Positions 16,867 through 24,272 of a stretch of DNA of 64,000 nucleotides are shown one piece after another; position 1 is the first letter of the stretch; each line of letters begins with the position of its first letter. Under the pieces are notes generated by a model. That model was not told the DNA's origin and ran no database searches. It saw nothing but the letters and a program-made list of their open reading frames with translations. The DNA lies in NCBI RefSeq assembly GCF_014192015.1, contig NZ_JACHXJ010000006.1, positions 124,001 to 188,000 on the forward strand, given 5' to 3'. This DNA is from Paenibacillus rhizosphaerae (GTDB lineage: Bacteria > Bacillota > Bacilli > Paenibacillales > Paenibacillaceae). Both the position numbers and the translations under genes were made by a program.

Positions 16867-16941
16867 GGTTGGCTATCGATCGCTTTGAAGAAGTCGTAAC
16901 GAAACCCGGAGTTCGGTGCTCGGGAGGGACTCCCCCCTAGC

Positions 16942-17754
16942 TCACCGGAACTGCTGAGCAATGCCGGCCATAAATTCCTCCTCCGGCACCTTGCTGCGCA
17001 AGTCCAGCAGATACTCGGCGTCCGGACCGGCGATATACCGGAACCGGGGAGAAGGATCGGCCGCTGCCTCGTAAATCGTCTTTGCAATGTGTTCCGGTGC
17101 GGACACCTGGGTTTCGAAGCTCTCCAGCTGCTTTTTCATAACGGTGCCGGTATAGGGTGCGTATGCCTCCAGCGAAGCATCCTCCAGCAGGTCCAGTGAG
17201 CGTCCGGTAAAATCCGTCGCCACGTTGCCCGGCTCTACGAGCTTCACCCGGATGTTGTGTTCAGCCAGCTCATAGTAGAGCGATTCGGAGAATCCCTCCA
17301 CCGCCCACTTGCTCGCGTGGTACAACGACAGCAGCGGGAAAGCCACCCTGCCGCCGGCCGACGAGACGTTGATCACCGTTCCGCCGCCCTGGGCCCGGAA
17401 ATGAGGAAGAAGCGCCCGGGTCGTCTGCATCACGCCATGGACGTTGACATCAAACTGTTTGCGCACCTGGGCGTCCGTCGCTGCTTCAAAAGCGCCGAAT
17501 GCCGCATAACCCGCGTTGTTCAGCAGGACATCGATCCGCCCAAACCGGTCGATCCCCTCCGCAACCGCCGCCTCGATGGTTTCCTTCCGCTCTACGTCCA
17601 GACGGGTCACCAGAACCCGCTCCAAGGACCGCAGCCCGGTTTCCTGTTCCGGCGAACGCATCGTCGCGATCACGTTCCACCCCTGCTGCTGAAAAAACTG
17701 TGCCGCCGCTTTTCCAATACCCGATGAAGCACCCGTAATCAAAATCGATTTCAC
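16942..17754 (-). CDS. SDR-family oxidoreductase
   Basis: 270 residues with TGASSGIGKA at about 8-17, NNAG near 83, the catalytic Ser in VSSAGG and YHASK around 150. The C-terminal part (ALLQ-like region replaced by YAPYTGTVMKKQLESFETQ) is that of the longer SDRs often annotated as oxidoreductase/short-chain dehydrogenase acting on unknown carbonyls. The start is a GTG (17754) because GAGGAGG lies seven bases upstream; upstream codons lack a ribosome site. A 17-bp palindrome overlaps a TATAAT box upstream, so it is probably repressor-controlled. Confidence 0.88.
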   Translation of the reverse strand: MKSILITGASSGIGKAAAQFFQQQGWNVIATMRSPEQETGLRSLERVLVTRLDVERKETIEAAVAEGIDRFGRIDVLLNNAGYAAFGAFEAATDAQVRKQFDVNVHGVMQTTRALLPHFRAQGGGTVINVSSAGGRVAFPLLSLYHASKWAVEGFSESLYYELAEHNIRVKLVEPGNVATDFTGRSLDLLEDASLEAYAPYTGTVMKKQLESFETQVSAPEHIAKTIYEAAADPSPRFRYIAGPDAEYLLDLRSKVPEEEFMAGIAQQFR

Positions 17755-17822
17755 GCCAATTCCTCCTCGTTTCTCATTTTCAGGGAAATTATACCGCAAG
17801 AAACGAACTAAGTAAACTGATA

Positions 17823-17839
17823 TTAACTATTATAGTTAA
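17823..17839 (-). promoter_or_regulatory. 17-bp palindromic operator over a -10 box
   Basis: TTAACTA-TTA-TAGTTAA is a perfect inverted repeat. On the minus strand it contains TATAAT, about 75 bases upstream of the SDR GTG start. Overlap with the -10 suggests a repressor site. No matching repressor gene (HxlR, MarR or TetR type) is next to it. Confidence 0.55.
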
Positions 17840-17995
17840 CTTTATATAAAACAGTTTTCATTGCTGCAAAATACCCGATTACGAAGGCGGGGCGGACAAA
17901 GGTGACTTATAGAGTCCAAAAAGGCAGTCGCCGCTAAGGGTGCCTATATAAATTTCTTTAATGAATTACGTGGGAATGAATTTGGTGTAGACAAC

Positions 17996-18019
17996 AAAAA
18001 GAGGCCAACGCGGCCTCTT
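17996..18019 (-). terminator. Terminator of MerR gene
   Basis: AAGAGGCC (17999-18006) pairs with GGCCTCTT (18012-18019) and is followed by five T on the minus strand, six bases beyond the MerR stop. Confidence 0.8.
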
Positions 18020-18024
18020 CTTGA

Positions 18025-18432
18025 TCATTTACCGGTCGGTACATTGAATGACACCGCCTGGCTTTTTTCCTTTTCCATACCTTTGTAATGATCGATTTTA
18101 TCTTCAATACTTCGCAAATGATCCCGGAGCGCCTGCATTTGCTCATGAATGTGCGCCTGGTGGGCCTCCAGCATTTCCCGCCTTTCCGTTATCGTGGAAC
18201 CGCCTTCGCTCCGCAGGTCCGAAAACCGCTTCATCTTGCTGATCGGCATTCCCGTTCCCCTTAACCGCATTAAAAATTCAACCCATAACAAATCGGACTC
18301 CCGGTACAGGCGGTAGCCGTGCTCATCCCGGGGTACCCCTTCCAGCAAGCCAATCCGCTCGTAGTAACGCAGCGTATGCACGGACAGGCCGGTTTTTTGG
18401 GAAAGCTGCTGAATCGTGTATTGGTTCTCCAT
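18025..18432 (-). CDS. MerR-family transcriptional regulator
   Basis: 135 residues: MerR HTH TIQQLSQKTGLSVHTLRYYERIGLL, wing YRLYRESDLLW, then a coiled coil (MLEAHQAHIHEQMQALRDHLRSIEDKIDHY). It strongly resembles the other small MerR proteins of the window and has no metal-binding cysteines. It is divergent from a CMD-family gene. The start codon again lacks a Shine-Dalgarno; TGATATAAT (18439-18447, minus) stands six bases before ATG, predicting a leaderless mRNA. Confidence 0.9.
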   Translation of the reverse strand: MENQYTIQQLSQKTGLSVHTLRYYERIGLLEGVPRDEHGYRLYRESDLLWVEFLMRLRGTGMPISKMKRFSDLRSEGGSTITERREMLEAHQAHIHEQMQALRDHLRSIEDKIDHYKGMEKEKSQAVSFNVPTGK

Positions 18433-18536
18433 GGCTGCATTATATCACTAAATCCCTACAAAGCGGGCCCTTTGCTTCGATCTGATCTGATTCCTTGCGT
18501 CTCCCGGAACGGGATCACTCCATCCAAAAAAAAGCC

Positions 18537-18567
18537 TTGCTTTAGAGCGCGCTCAAAGCTGTAGCAT
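18537..18567 (+). promoter_or_regulatory. MerR-type promoter/operator of the CMD gene
   Basis: -35 TTGCTT (18537-18542), 19-base spacer, -10 TAGCAT (18562-18567). The spacer holds GAGCGCGCTC inside a longer near-palindrome; its centre is 2.5 bases upstream of the spacer centre, as in the other MerR promoters here. Confidence 0.65.
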
Positions 18568-18612
18568 ATAACTCACGAAGCAGCATAACACCATTTCAGG
18601 AGGTTAAAAACA

Positions 18613-18993
18613 ATGACAAACGAACGTTACGAACGCGGATGGGAAAAGCTACTGGAAGTCGACGGAGACGGCGGGCAGCGTGTCATGGATTCGCTCAGCG
18701 ATATCGCCCCGGACCTGGGGAAGTATATCATCGAATTTACTTTTGGCGACATTTATTCACGGGATGGGCTTGACCTGAGGCAGCGCGAACTGATCGCAAT
18801 CGCTTCCCTGACGACGCAAGGGGGATGCGAAGCGCAGCTGAACGTGCACATCAACGCCGGGCTGAACGTCGGGCTGACCGCCGGCGAAATTGTGGAAGCC
18901 CTCATCCAATGCGCGCCGTACACCGGCTTTCCCCGGGTGCTGAACGCGGTATTCGAGGCAAAACGGATTTTTAAAGAACGCCATTTAATATAA
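18613..18993 (+). CDS. Carboxymuconolactone decarboxylase (CMD) family protein
   Basis: 126 residues, PcaC-like in length and pattern: DLRQRELIAIASLTTQGG (about 55-72), then CEAQLNVHINAGLNVGLTAGEIVEALIQCAPYTGFPRVLNAV. The family includes gamma-carboxymuconolactone decarboxylase and AhpD-like peroxidase partners. It has one Cys at about 75 rather than the CxxC of AhpD, so decarboxylase-like or unassigned function is more likely. AGGAGG lies eight bases before the ATG. It is divergent from MerR and probably its target, a common arrangement in Firmicutes for reactive-carbonyl or quinone response genes. Confidence 0.85.
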   Translation: MTNERYERGWEKLLEVDGDGGQRVMDSLSDIAPDLGKYIIEFTFGDIYSRDGLDLRQRELIAIASLTTQGGCEAQLNVHINAGLNVGLTAGEIVEALIQCAPYTGFPRVLNAVFEAKRIFKERHLI

Positions 18994-19003
18994 TGGGCGA
19001 AGG

Positions 19004-19027
19004 GGCGGCGGATGAGCCGCCTTTTTT
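19004..19027 (+). terminator. Terminator of the CMD gene
   Basis: GGCGGC and GCCGCC flank a six-base loop and are followed by six T, 11 bases after the stop. Confidence 0.85.
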
Positions 19028-19030
19028 GAT

Positions 19031-19131
19031 CTGCTATATAGAATGAACTAAAGAAATGAATGTTATAGGGCCATATTGGGCCGTTATAACAGGAAGTTCA
19101 ATGGAAAACTTTAGTTCAATCTATCTAGCGG
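19031..19131. mobile_element. MITE-like inverted-repeat element
   Basis: A 101-base element with 23-base terminal inverted repeats (19031-19053 and 19109-19131; three mismatches) and an inner stem GTTATA-GGCC/GGCC-TATAAC (19062-19090). The whole can fold into one long hairpin. It carries no gene and lies between the CMD terminator and the ATP-grasp gene. A cruciform or riboregulatory hairpin is the alternative. No target-site duplication is obvious. Confidence 0.5.
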
Positions 19132-19232
19132 ATAGAACTTTAACTTTTTCTGTTCTTATCGCCACAATAGACAGATATCGTTGCAAGCACATCTCTACAT
19201 TCATATGTTAGGTCAGGAAGGTGGTGGTGTGT

Positions 19233-19991
19233 ATGGCCAAGTACAAAAGCAGCTCGATCAGCGATAAATGGAAGAAAACGAATTGGTTATTAGAACAGGA
19301 CAATTTACGGAAGCATGTCCCCCACACGGAAACTTTTAATAAAAAAAACCTGTTATCCATGCTTTCCAAATATTCAACCGTTTACTTCAAACCAACGCAT
19401 GGTTCCGGCGGGGCGGGCATCATTCGGATCAATAAAAAAAACAATGGGTACCAAACCCAATTCAAGAGAGAGAAATCCTTTTTCTCAACCGCTGACGAGC
19501 TATATCATATGCTTTCCCGTTTTTCTAACAAAAGGCCGTATTTGTTACAGAAGGGGATCCAATTAGCTAAAACGAACGGAAAGCTGTTCGATATTCGCGT
19601 GATGGTCCAGAAAACGAAAAAAGGGGAATGGATCAGTACGGCCGTCTTCACGAAGATCGGGAGTCCTGGAAAGGTTGCAACGAACTATAACCAAGGAGGA
19701 AGTATCGGTTTATTTCAACCAACCCTGACAGGCGCGGGGTTACATTCGGCTTCCATTCAAAGTACGGAAGAAACACTGAAGAAGTTAGGGGTTTCGGTAG
19801 CGAAAAATTTTGAGCGTCATCTCAGAGGATTTCAGGAACTGGGTTTGGATGTAGCGCTGGACAATAAGGAGAAGCTGTGGATATTGGAGGTCAATACACG
19901 GCCGCAAATTTATCCGCTAAAAAATTTAAAAGATAAAAGGTTGTTCAATCGAATCCTTTCTTATGCAAAGCAATATGGAAGGCTTAAATAA
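19233..19991 (+). CDS. YheC/YheD-like ATP-grasp protein
   Basis: 252 residues of the YheC/D family, spore-coat-associated ATP-grasp proteins in Bacillus. Visible features: N-terminal KWKKTNWLLEQDNLRKHVPHT, a P-loop-like Gly-rich stretch FKPTHGSGGAGIIRI near 55-70, the LFDIRVMVQK strand, and the Mg-binding end WILEVNTRPQI near 225. The fold implies ATP-dependent ligation of a carboxylate to an amine, substrate unknown. The usual N-terminal substrate domain of long YheC/D proteins is absent. The ATG at 19233 is preferred; GTG codons just upstream overlap the AGGAAGG ribosome site. Composition is AT-richer than neighbours. Confidence 0.8.
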   Translation: MAKYKSSSISDKWKKTNWLLEQDNLRKHVPHTETFNKKNLLSMLSKYSTVYFKPTHGSGGAGIIRINKKNNGYQTQFKREKSFFSTADELYHMLSRFSNKRPYLLQKGIQLAKTNGKLFDIRVMVQKTKKGEWISTAVFTKIGSPGKVATNYNQGGSIGLFQPTLTGAGLHSASIQSTEETLKKLGVSVAKNFERHLRGFQELGLDVALDNKEKLWILEVNTRPQIYPLKNLKDKRLFNRILSYAKQYGRLK

Positions 19992-20004
19992 CTGCCATCA
20001 AGAC

Positions 20005-20028
20005 GCCATGACAAACATGGCTTTTTTT
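20005..20028 (+). terminator. Terminator of the ATP-grasp gene
   Basis: GCCATG/CATGGC with a five-base loop followed by seven T, about 14 bases after the stop codon. Confidence 0.8.
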
Positions 20029-20104
20029 GTTATACATACATCGTTTGAAGGAGATCCCTAACACGACTAACAACAAAATGATAATAATATTCATTAATTA
20101 TTTA

Positions 20105-20133
20105 TTGTAAAACGATAAATTATGTGCTAAATT
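20105..20133 (+). promoter_or_regulatory. Sigma-A-like promoter of the DUF2975 operon
   Basis: TTGTAA (20105-20110), 17-base spacer, TAAATT (20128-20133), in an AT-rich stretch 30 bases before the first start codon. Confidence 0.5.
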
Positions 20134-20163
20134 CGAGACACAATAATGATAAGAGGTGTTTTT

Positions 20164-20646
20164 ATGAAACGGGTGTCGACTCTCTTCTTAAAAGTGGCTG
20201 TGTTTCTGATCGGAATGCCGATCCTTGCTTTGTGCATCTTTGTGGTGCCCGGGATCGCGAATTTCGCAGCAGAATTGTATCCGGATCATGCCTATCTCAA
20301 ATATCTCGTGTTTGTCGATATGTATGCATCCGCGGTCCCCTTTTACATCGCTTTGTATCAATCCTTTAGACTGCTGATTTACATTGACAGAAACGAAGCC
20401 TTCTCGGAATTATCCGTCAGGGCGCTGAAGAATATCAAATACTGTGCAGTCGCCATCAGCATCTTATATGTGGCCGGCCTACCTCTCCTATATCTCATTG
20501 CGGAGGCAGACGATGCCCCGGGTGTCATCTTGATCGGTCTGGTCATTATTTTTGCTTCCATGGTGATCGCTTTCTTTGCCGCCGTTCTTCAGATGCTCCT
20601 GAAGGAAGCGATCGATATCAAATCGGAAAACGACTTAACGGTCTGA
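20164..20646 (+). CDS. yoaS: DUF2975 membrane protein (YoaS-like)
   Basis: 160 residues with four membrane helices (about 8-32, 45-70, 92-115, 122-145) and the cytoplasmic motif RNEAFSELSVRALKNIKYCA between helices two and three, the signature of DUF2975. Function is unknown; in many genomes such proteins are cotranscribed with a tiny Cro-like regulator, as here, where the next gene begins 11 bases later. B. subtilis has the same order yoaS-yozG-yoaT. The ATG at 20164 has AGAGGTG at suitable spacing; the ATG six codons upstream does not. Confidence 0.8.
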   Translation: MKRVSTLFLKVAVFLIGMPILALCIFVVPGIANFAAELYPDHAYLKYLVFVDMYASAVPFYIALYQSFRLLIYIDRNEAFSELSVRALKNIKYCAVAISILYVAGLPLLYLIAEADDAPGVILIGLVIIFASMVIAFFAAVLQMLLKEAIDIKSENDLTV

Positions 20647-20656
20647 GGTGAAAACA

Positions 20657-20881
20657 ATGGCTATCGTAATCAATATCGATGTAATGCTGGCGAAAAGAAA
20701 AATGAGCGTAACCGAGCTGTCGGAACGGGTAGGAATCACTATGGCCAACCTGTCTATATTGAAGAACGGGAAGGCGAAGGCGATTCGGTTATCCACGTTA
20801 GAGGCGATTTGCAAAGCTTTGGATTGCCAACCCGGAGATATTTTAGAGTATCGGAGTGATGCCGATCATGATGAACCATAG
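20657..20881 (+). CDS. yozG: Cro/C1-type HTH regulator (YozG-like)
   Basis: A 74-residue protein that is almost entirely one helix-turn-helix domain: MAIVINIDVMLAKRKMS, then VTELSERVGITMANLSILKNGKAKAIRLSTLEAICKALDCQPGDIL. This is the HTH_26 type seen next to DUF2975 genes. GAGGTG lies six bases before the ATG at 20657. It probably autoregulates the operon or controls its membrane partner. Its 3' end overlaps the start of the following gene. Confidence 0.85.
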   Translation: MAIVINIDVMLAKRKMSVTELSERVGITMANLSILKNGKAKAIRLSTLEAICKALDCQPGDILEYRSDADHDEP

Positions 20882-21674
20882 CCGGATGATGGAGTCACCG
20901 GTCATCAGAGCGTTCAAGCAGCTCGTTCGATTTGGCTGGGAGCAGGCTTTATCCTGTTTGTTCCCTGTCGTGATTTTTGCCTCCCTGGCTTTGACGAAAA
21001 TCATTCCCCTCCCCTTTCTGCCCAGGTACGATTGGCTGCTGATCATTTGCCTCCTGATGCAGTGGTGGATGGTGCGCTCCGGACTCGAAACGCGCGACGA
21101 ACTCAAGGTGATCACGTTGTTTCACCTGATCGGTCTGGCTCTTGAACTTTTTAAAGTACATATGGGTTCTTGGTCGTACCCAGGGGAGGGATACTTCAAA
21201 ATATTCGGAGTCCCTTTATACAGCGGTTTCATGTATGCAAGCGTCGCAAGTTATCTTTGCCAGGCATGGAGAAGACTCAAGGTTGAACTGGTGAATTGGC
21301 CGCCGTTTGCGGTCGTCGTGCTTCTTGCGGCTGTGATCTATTTAAATTTTTTCACCCACCATTTTTGGATTGACGTACGCTGGTGGTTATCCGGACTTGT
21401 TATCCTTGTCTTTTGGCGGTCCTGGGTCCAATATGAGGTGAACGGAACGCGTTACCGTATGCCGCTTGCCCTGTCATTTGTGCTGATCGGATTTTTTATT
21501 TGGATTGCCGAAAATATCGCCACGTTCTTTGGCGCTTGGCAGTACCCGAACCAGGCCGAGGCCTGGAGTCTCGTTCATCTCGGAAAAGTGAGTTCATGGC
21601 TCTTATTGGTGATCGTCAGTTTTCTGATCGTAGCGACGTTAAAGCAGGTAAAGGGAAGCATCCCATCGGAGTAG
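20868..21674 (+). CDS. yoaT: DUF817 membrane protein (YoaT-like)
   Basis: About 268 residues with seven or eight hydrophobic helices. Characteristic DUF817 segments are ELFKVHMGSWSYPGEGYFKIFGVPLYSGFMYASVASY near 90-130 and ENIATFFGAWQYPNQ near 225-240. The function is unknown. The trio DUF2975-HTH-DUF817 corresponds to yoaS-yozG-yoaT. Several ATG and GTG codons cluster at 20856-20871; 20868 is chosen because GGAG lies 11 bases upstream. A terminator follows. Confidence 0.8.
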   Translation: MMNHSRMMESPVIRAFKQLVRFGWEQALSCLFPVVIFASLALTKIIPLPFLPRYDWLLIICLLMQWWMVRSGLETRDELKVITLFHLIGLALELFKVHMGSWSYPGEGYFKIFGVPLYSGFMYASVASYLCQAWRRLKVELVNWPPFAVVVLLAAVIYLNFFTHHFWIDVRWWLSGLVILVFWRSWVQYEVNGTRYRMPLALSFVLIGFFIWIAENIATFFGAWQYPNQAEAWSLVHLGKVSSWLLLVIVSFLIVATLKQVKGSIPSE

Positions 21675-21734
21675 GCCGGGGACATTTAAGCGATTAGTAT
21701 CGCAAGTCCGGAAGTGAATATTACAAAAAGAAAG

Positions 21735-21758
21735 GCGGCCGGAATGGCCGCTTTTTTT
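21735..21758 (+). terminator. Terminator of the yoaS-yozG-yoaT-like operon
   Basis: GCGGCC/GGCCGC with a five-base loop, then seven T. Confidence 0.85.
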
Positions 21759-21929
21759 GTTCCAGCGTATGCTTTTCGGATGATTCCGTCATTACTGTTA
21801 TGCTTCCCGCTGTGATGCCCCGCTCCCCGAAAGGGACATAAACCAACCGGGCCCGCCGGGCATATAACTAAAAAGATGGTATGCCGGGTTCATGCCCGGA
21901 CGAACCCCGCAAGGAGGAATGAGCTCAAT

Positions 21930-23150
21930 ATGATCCGATACGAACCTTCCTTATACCGGCCCAAACCGCTCAACAACCCGCCAACCGTTTCTGCGGAAGC
22001 CCACCGACCGAGTGCCCCTTATCATATGCTGTTTCATTGGAACCGCCTCGACTGGTATTTCCCCTCATCTGCCATGAAACGGGAATTCGAGTCCCGCGAA
22101 ATTTGGAAAAAGTGCATGCCTGCCGGCGTCAAAGTTGACCGTCAGGGGCATTTCTATGTTTCGGTTCCGCGCTGGGCGGAGGGTGTGCCAGCCACCCTGA
22201 ACCGGATCGTGCTCCTGGACGGCAAGCCGGTGCTCGACGCGTTCCCCAGTTGGGAGTGGAACGAGGCCGGTAACGTGAGCATGCTTCAGTCCGTGCTGGG
22301 CTATGAGATCGATGAGCAGAACCGGATGTGGATTCTCGACCAGGGAAAAATCGCATACCAGCCTTCCCCCGAAGGCTCGCAGAAGCTCGTCCTATGGGAT
22401 CTGAATACGAACCGCCATATCGAATCCATCATCATTCCGGATGACGTGGCCCCTTCCCGCACCTCCTTCCTGAACGATGTCGTCGTCGATAACATAAATG
22501 GCTGCGTCTACATCACCGACTCCGGCTGCGGGTGGCAGGATCATCCGCTGGACGGCGGGATCATCGTGTACAACATGAACACCAAGACCTTCCGCCGGGT
22601 ACTGGACCGGCATTACAGCACGCAGGACTTCCCAAAGTTCCGGTTTATGATCGATACCGAGCCGGTCTACCGGAACAAACCGCTCAAAATCGGCGCAGAC
22701 GGCATCGCCCTGTCGGCCGACAGAGGCACGTTGTATTACTGCCAGGTGACGGGACGCAACTTGTATGCGATTGACACGGCGCTGCTGCGTGACTACGGCA
22801 CGACGGAAGAGACGATCCGCCGATCGGTCGTCAGCTTGGGCAGCAAGGGCACCACTACGGACGGCATGCACGCGGACAACCGCGGAAACGTGCTGTACAC
22901 CATGCTGGAAGGCAAAGGCATCGGCTGTTACGTGCCGGAGAGCCGCTCGTTCAACCCGCTGTTTTCCGACGATTTCATGCTGTGGGTGGACGGTGTGGCC
23001 TTTGATCAGCGGGGGGCGATTATTTTCAACAGCAACCGGCTGCACCGGATGTTCGAGGAGCCGCAAAACATCGATTGGGATGATCCCTACAACCTGATCA
23101 TTTGGCGCGCCTATATCGGTCCGGACGTGAAGTCGTACTTGTACGTCTAG
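21930..23150 (+). CDS. Major royal jelly/yellow-family protein (dopachrome tautomerase-like)
   Basis: 406 residues of the MRJP/yellow beta-propeller family. The recurring propeller strands can be followed: YEIDEQNRMWILDQGK near 125, LVLWDLNT, FLNDVVVDNINGCVYITDSG near 190-210, ADGIALSADRGTLYYCQVTGRNLYAID near 265-290, TDGMHADNRGNVLYTMLEGKG and a closing DDPYNLIIW region. There is no signal peptide, unlike the secreted insect proteins, so it is probably cytoplasmic. Bacterial members are of unknown function. The ATG at 21930 has AAGGAGG 12 bases upstream. Its stop overlaps the stop of the convergent response-regulator gene by four bases. Confidence 0.8.
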   Translation: MIRYEPSLYRPKPLNNPPTVSAEAHRPSAPYHMLFHWNRLDWYFPSSAMKREFESREIWKKCMPAGVKVDRQGHFYVSVPRWAEGVPATLNRIVLLDGKPVLDAFPSWEWNEAGNVSMLQSVLGYEIDEQNRMWILDQGKIAYQPSPEGSQKLVLWDLNTNRHIESIIIPDDVAPSRTSFLNDVVVDNINGCVYITDSGCGWQDHPLDGGIIVYNMNTKTFRRVLDRHYSTQDFPKFRFMIDTEPVYRNKPLKIGADGIALSADRGTLYYCQVTGRNLYAIDTALLRDYGTTEETIRRSVVSLGSKGTTTDGMHADNRGNVLYTMLEGKGIGCYVPESRSFNPLFSDDFMLWVDGVAFDQRGAIIFNSNRLHRMFEEPQNIDWDDPYNLIIWRAYIGPDVKSYLYV

Positions 23151-24271
23151 AGTATTTGCTCCGCCAGCATCACCGTTTCCATCTCCGGCTCGGCGTCCAG
23201 CTCCTCGGACAGGACACGGGCAAAAGTGTTGTAATGCCGCTGTGCCTCGCCCATTTCGCCGGCCTGAACGTAACTCAGCAGAACTTTCCGGCATATCTCA
23301 TCGGAAAAAGGTTCGGCGCTCTGCAGGCCCAGCAGCCGGTCCAGCGCCTTTCGCCCCTGACCGACAGTTTGTTCATATTCGGCGGCCAGCAGGCTGGAGC
23401 GCACGAATTGGCGCCGAAGCTCCTCGCGGGCCGATAACGCCCAGCCGTAATCATGCTCCTCAAGATAGTCGCCCTGATAATGGGCCAATCCGCTCTGCAG
23501 GCGCTGCAGGTCGCGCAGGTCACGGATTTCTTCCATGGCGGTATCCCTCAGGAAACGGTCCACATCCACCTCGACTTCCCGCTGTACCAGACAGTAGCTC
23601 TCATGAGAGTAATCCACGGTGGAGCCCAGTCCCCAGGATTTCAGCATTTTGCGGACCTGGTACACGGAAGTATGCAGCTGGGTCACCGCCTTATCGGCGG
23701 AGAGTTCCGGCCACAGGGTCATCAAAATCTGGTCCTTCGCGACCCACCGGTTTCGGTGATGCACCAGCAGGGCGAACAGCTCCTGCGCTTTCTGCGTCCG
23801 CCATTTGAGCCGGCTGCCGCTCCCCGTGCCATCCAGTACCTCAATCCGCTTAAAGCAAATGATTTGGGGCTCCTCCCGGACAAGGACAGGTGCCGCCGGC
23901 TGCTGCTGAGGCGCCAAGCGCGCCTCCAATCGGCTCACGGTTTTGGCGAACCGCCCGGGATCGACCGGCTTCAGCAGATAGTCGACGGCGTTCACCTCGA
24001 ACGCTTCAATCGCGTACTGATTATACGCCGTTACAAACACCACCTGAATGCCGGGATGCATGCCGTTCAGGCGTTCCGCTGCCTCCAGCCCGTTCAGGCC
24101 AGGCATCTCGATATCCAGAAACGCGATGTCCACCTGGACCCCCTCGGCATGCTCCAGTGCCGCCCGCACCTGCGTAAATTTGCCGGCGATCTCGATCCGC
24201 CCGTCCCCTTGAATCAGCCGCTCCAACTGAAGCAGCGCCGGATTTTCGTCATCGACCAATATCGCTCTCAT
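23147..24271 (-). CDS. Response regulator with SARP-like (winged helix + BTAD) output
   Basis: 374 residues. A receiver domain (D7-D8, phospho-acceptor D53 in FLDIEMPG, K in YLLKPVDPG) is joined to a winged helix of OmpR/SARP type (WRTQKAQELFALLVHHRNRWVAKDQILMTLWPELSADKAVTQLHTSVYQVRKML) and a bacterial transcriptional activation domain with TPR-like helices. Such regulators pair with 7TMR-DISM hybrid kinases in Paenibacillus. It starts one base after the kinase stop codon (TAG-C-ATG), so expression is coupled. Confidence 0.9.
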   Translation of the reverse strand: MRAILVDDENPALLQLERLIQGDGRIEIAGKFTQVRAALEHAEGVQVDIAFLDIEMPGLNGLEAAERLNGMHPGIQVVFVTAYNQYAIEAFEVNAVDYLLKPVDPGRFAKTVSRLEARLAPQQQPAAPVLVREEPQIICFKRIEVLDGTGSGSRLKWRTQKAQELFALLVHHRNRWVAKDQILMTLWPELSADKAVTQLHTSVYQVRKMLKSWGLGSTVDYSHESYCLVQREVEVDVDRFLRDTAMEEIRDLRDLQRLQSGLAHYQGDYLEEHDYGWALSAREELRRQFVRSSLLAAEYEQTVGQGRKALDRLLGLQSAEPFSDEICRKVLLSYVQAGEMGEAQRHYNTFARVLSEELDAEPEMETVMLAEQIL

Positions 24272-24272
24272 G

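Larger units (their letters stand above)
17755..18024. other. Intergenic with operator palindrome and MerR terminator
   Basis: The perfect palindrome TTAACTATTATAGTTAA lies at 17823-17839 and the MerR terminator at 17996-18019. Between them there is only AT-rich sequence and no gene. Confidence 0.6.

Noticed and set aside
15672..16919. CRISPR array
   Set aside because: The short repeats are imperfect, spaced irregularly (58 to 386 bases) and the spacers are themselves repeated; no cas genes.
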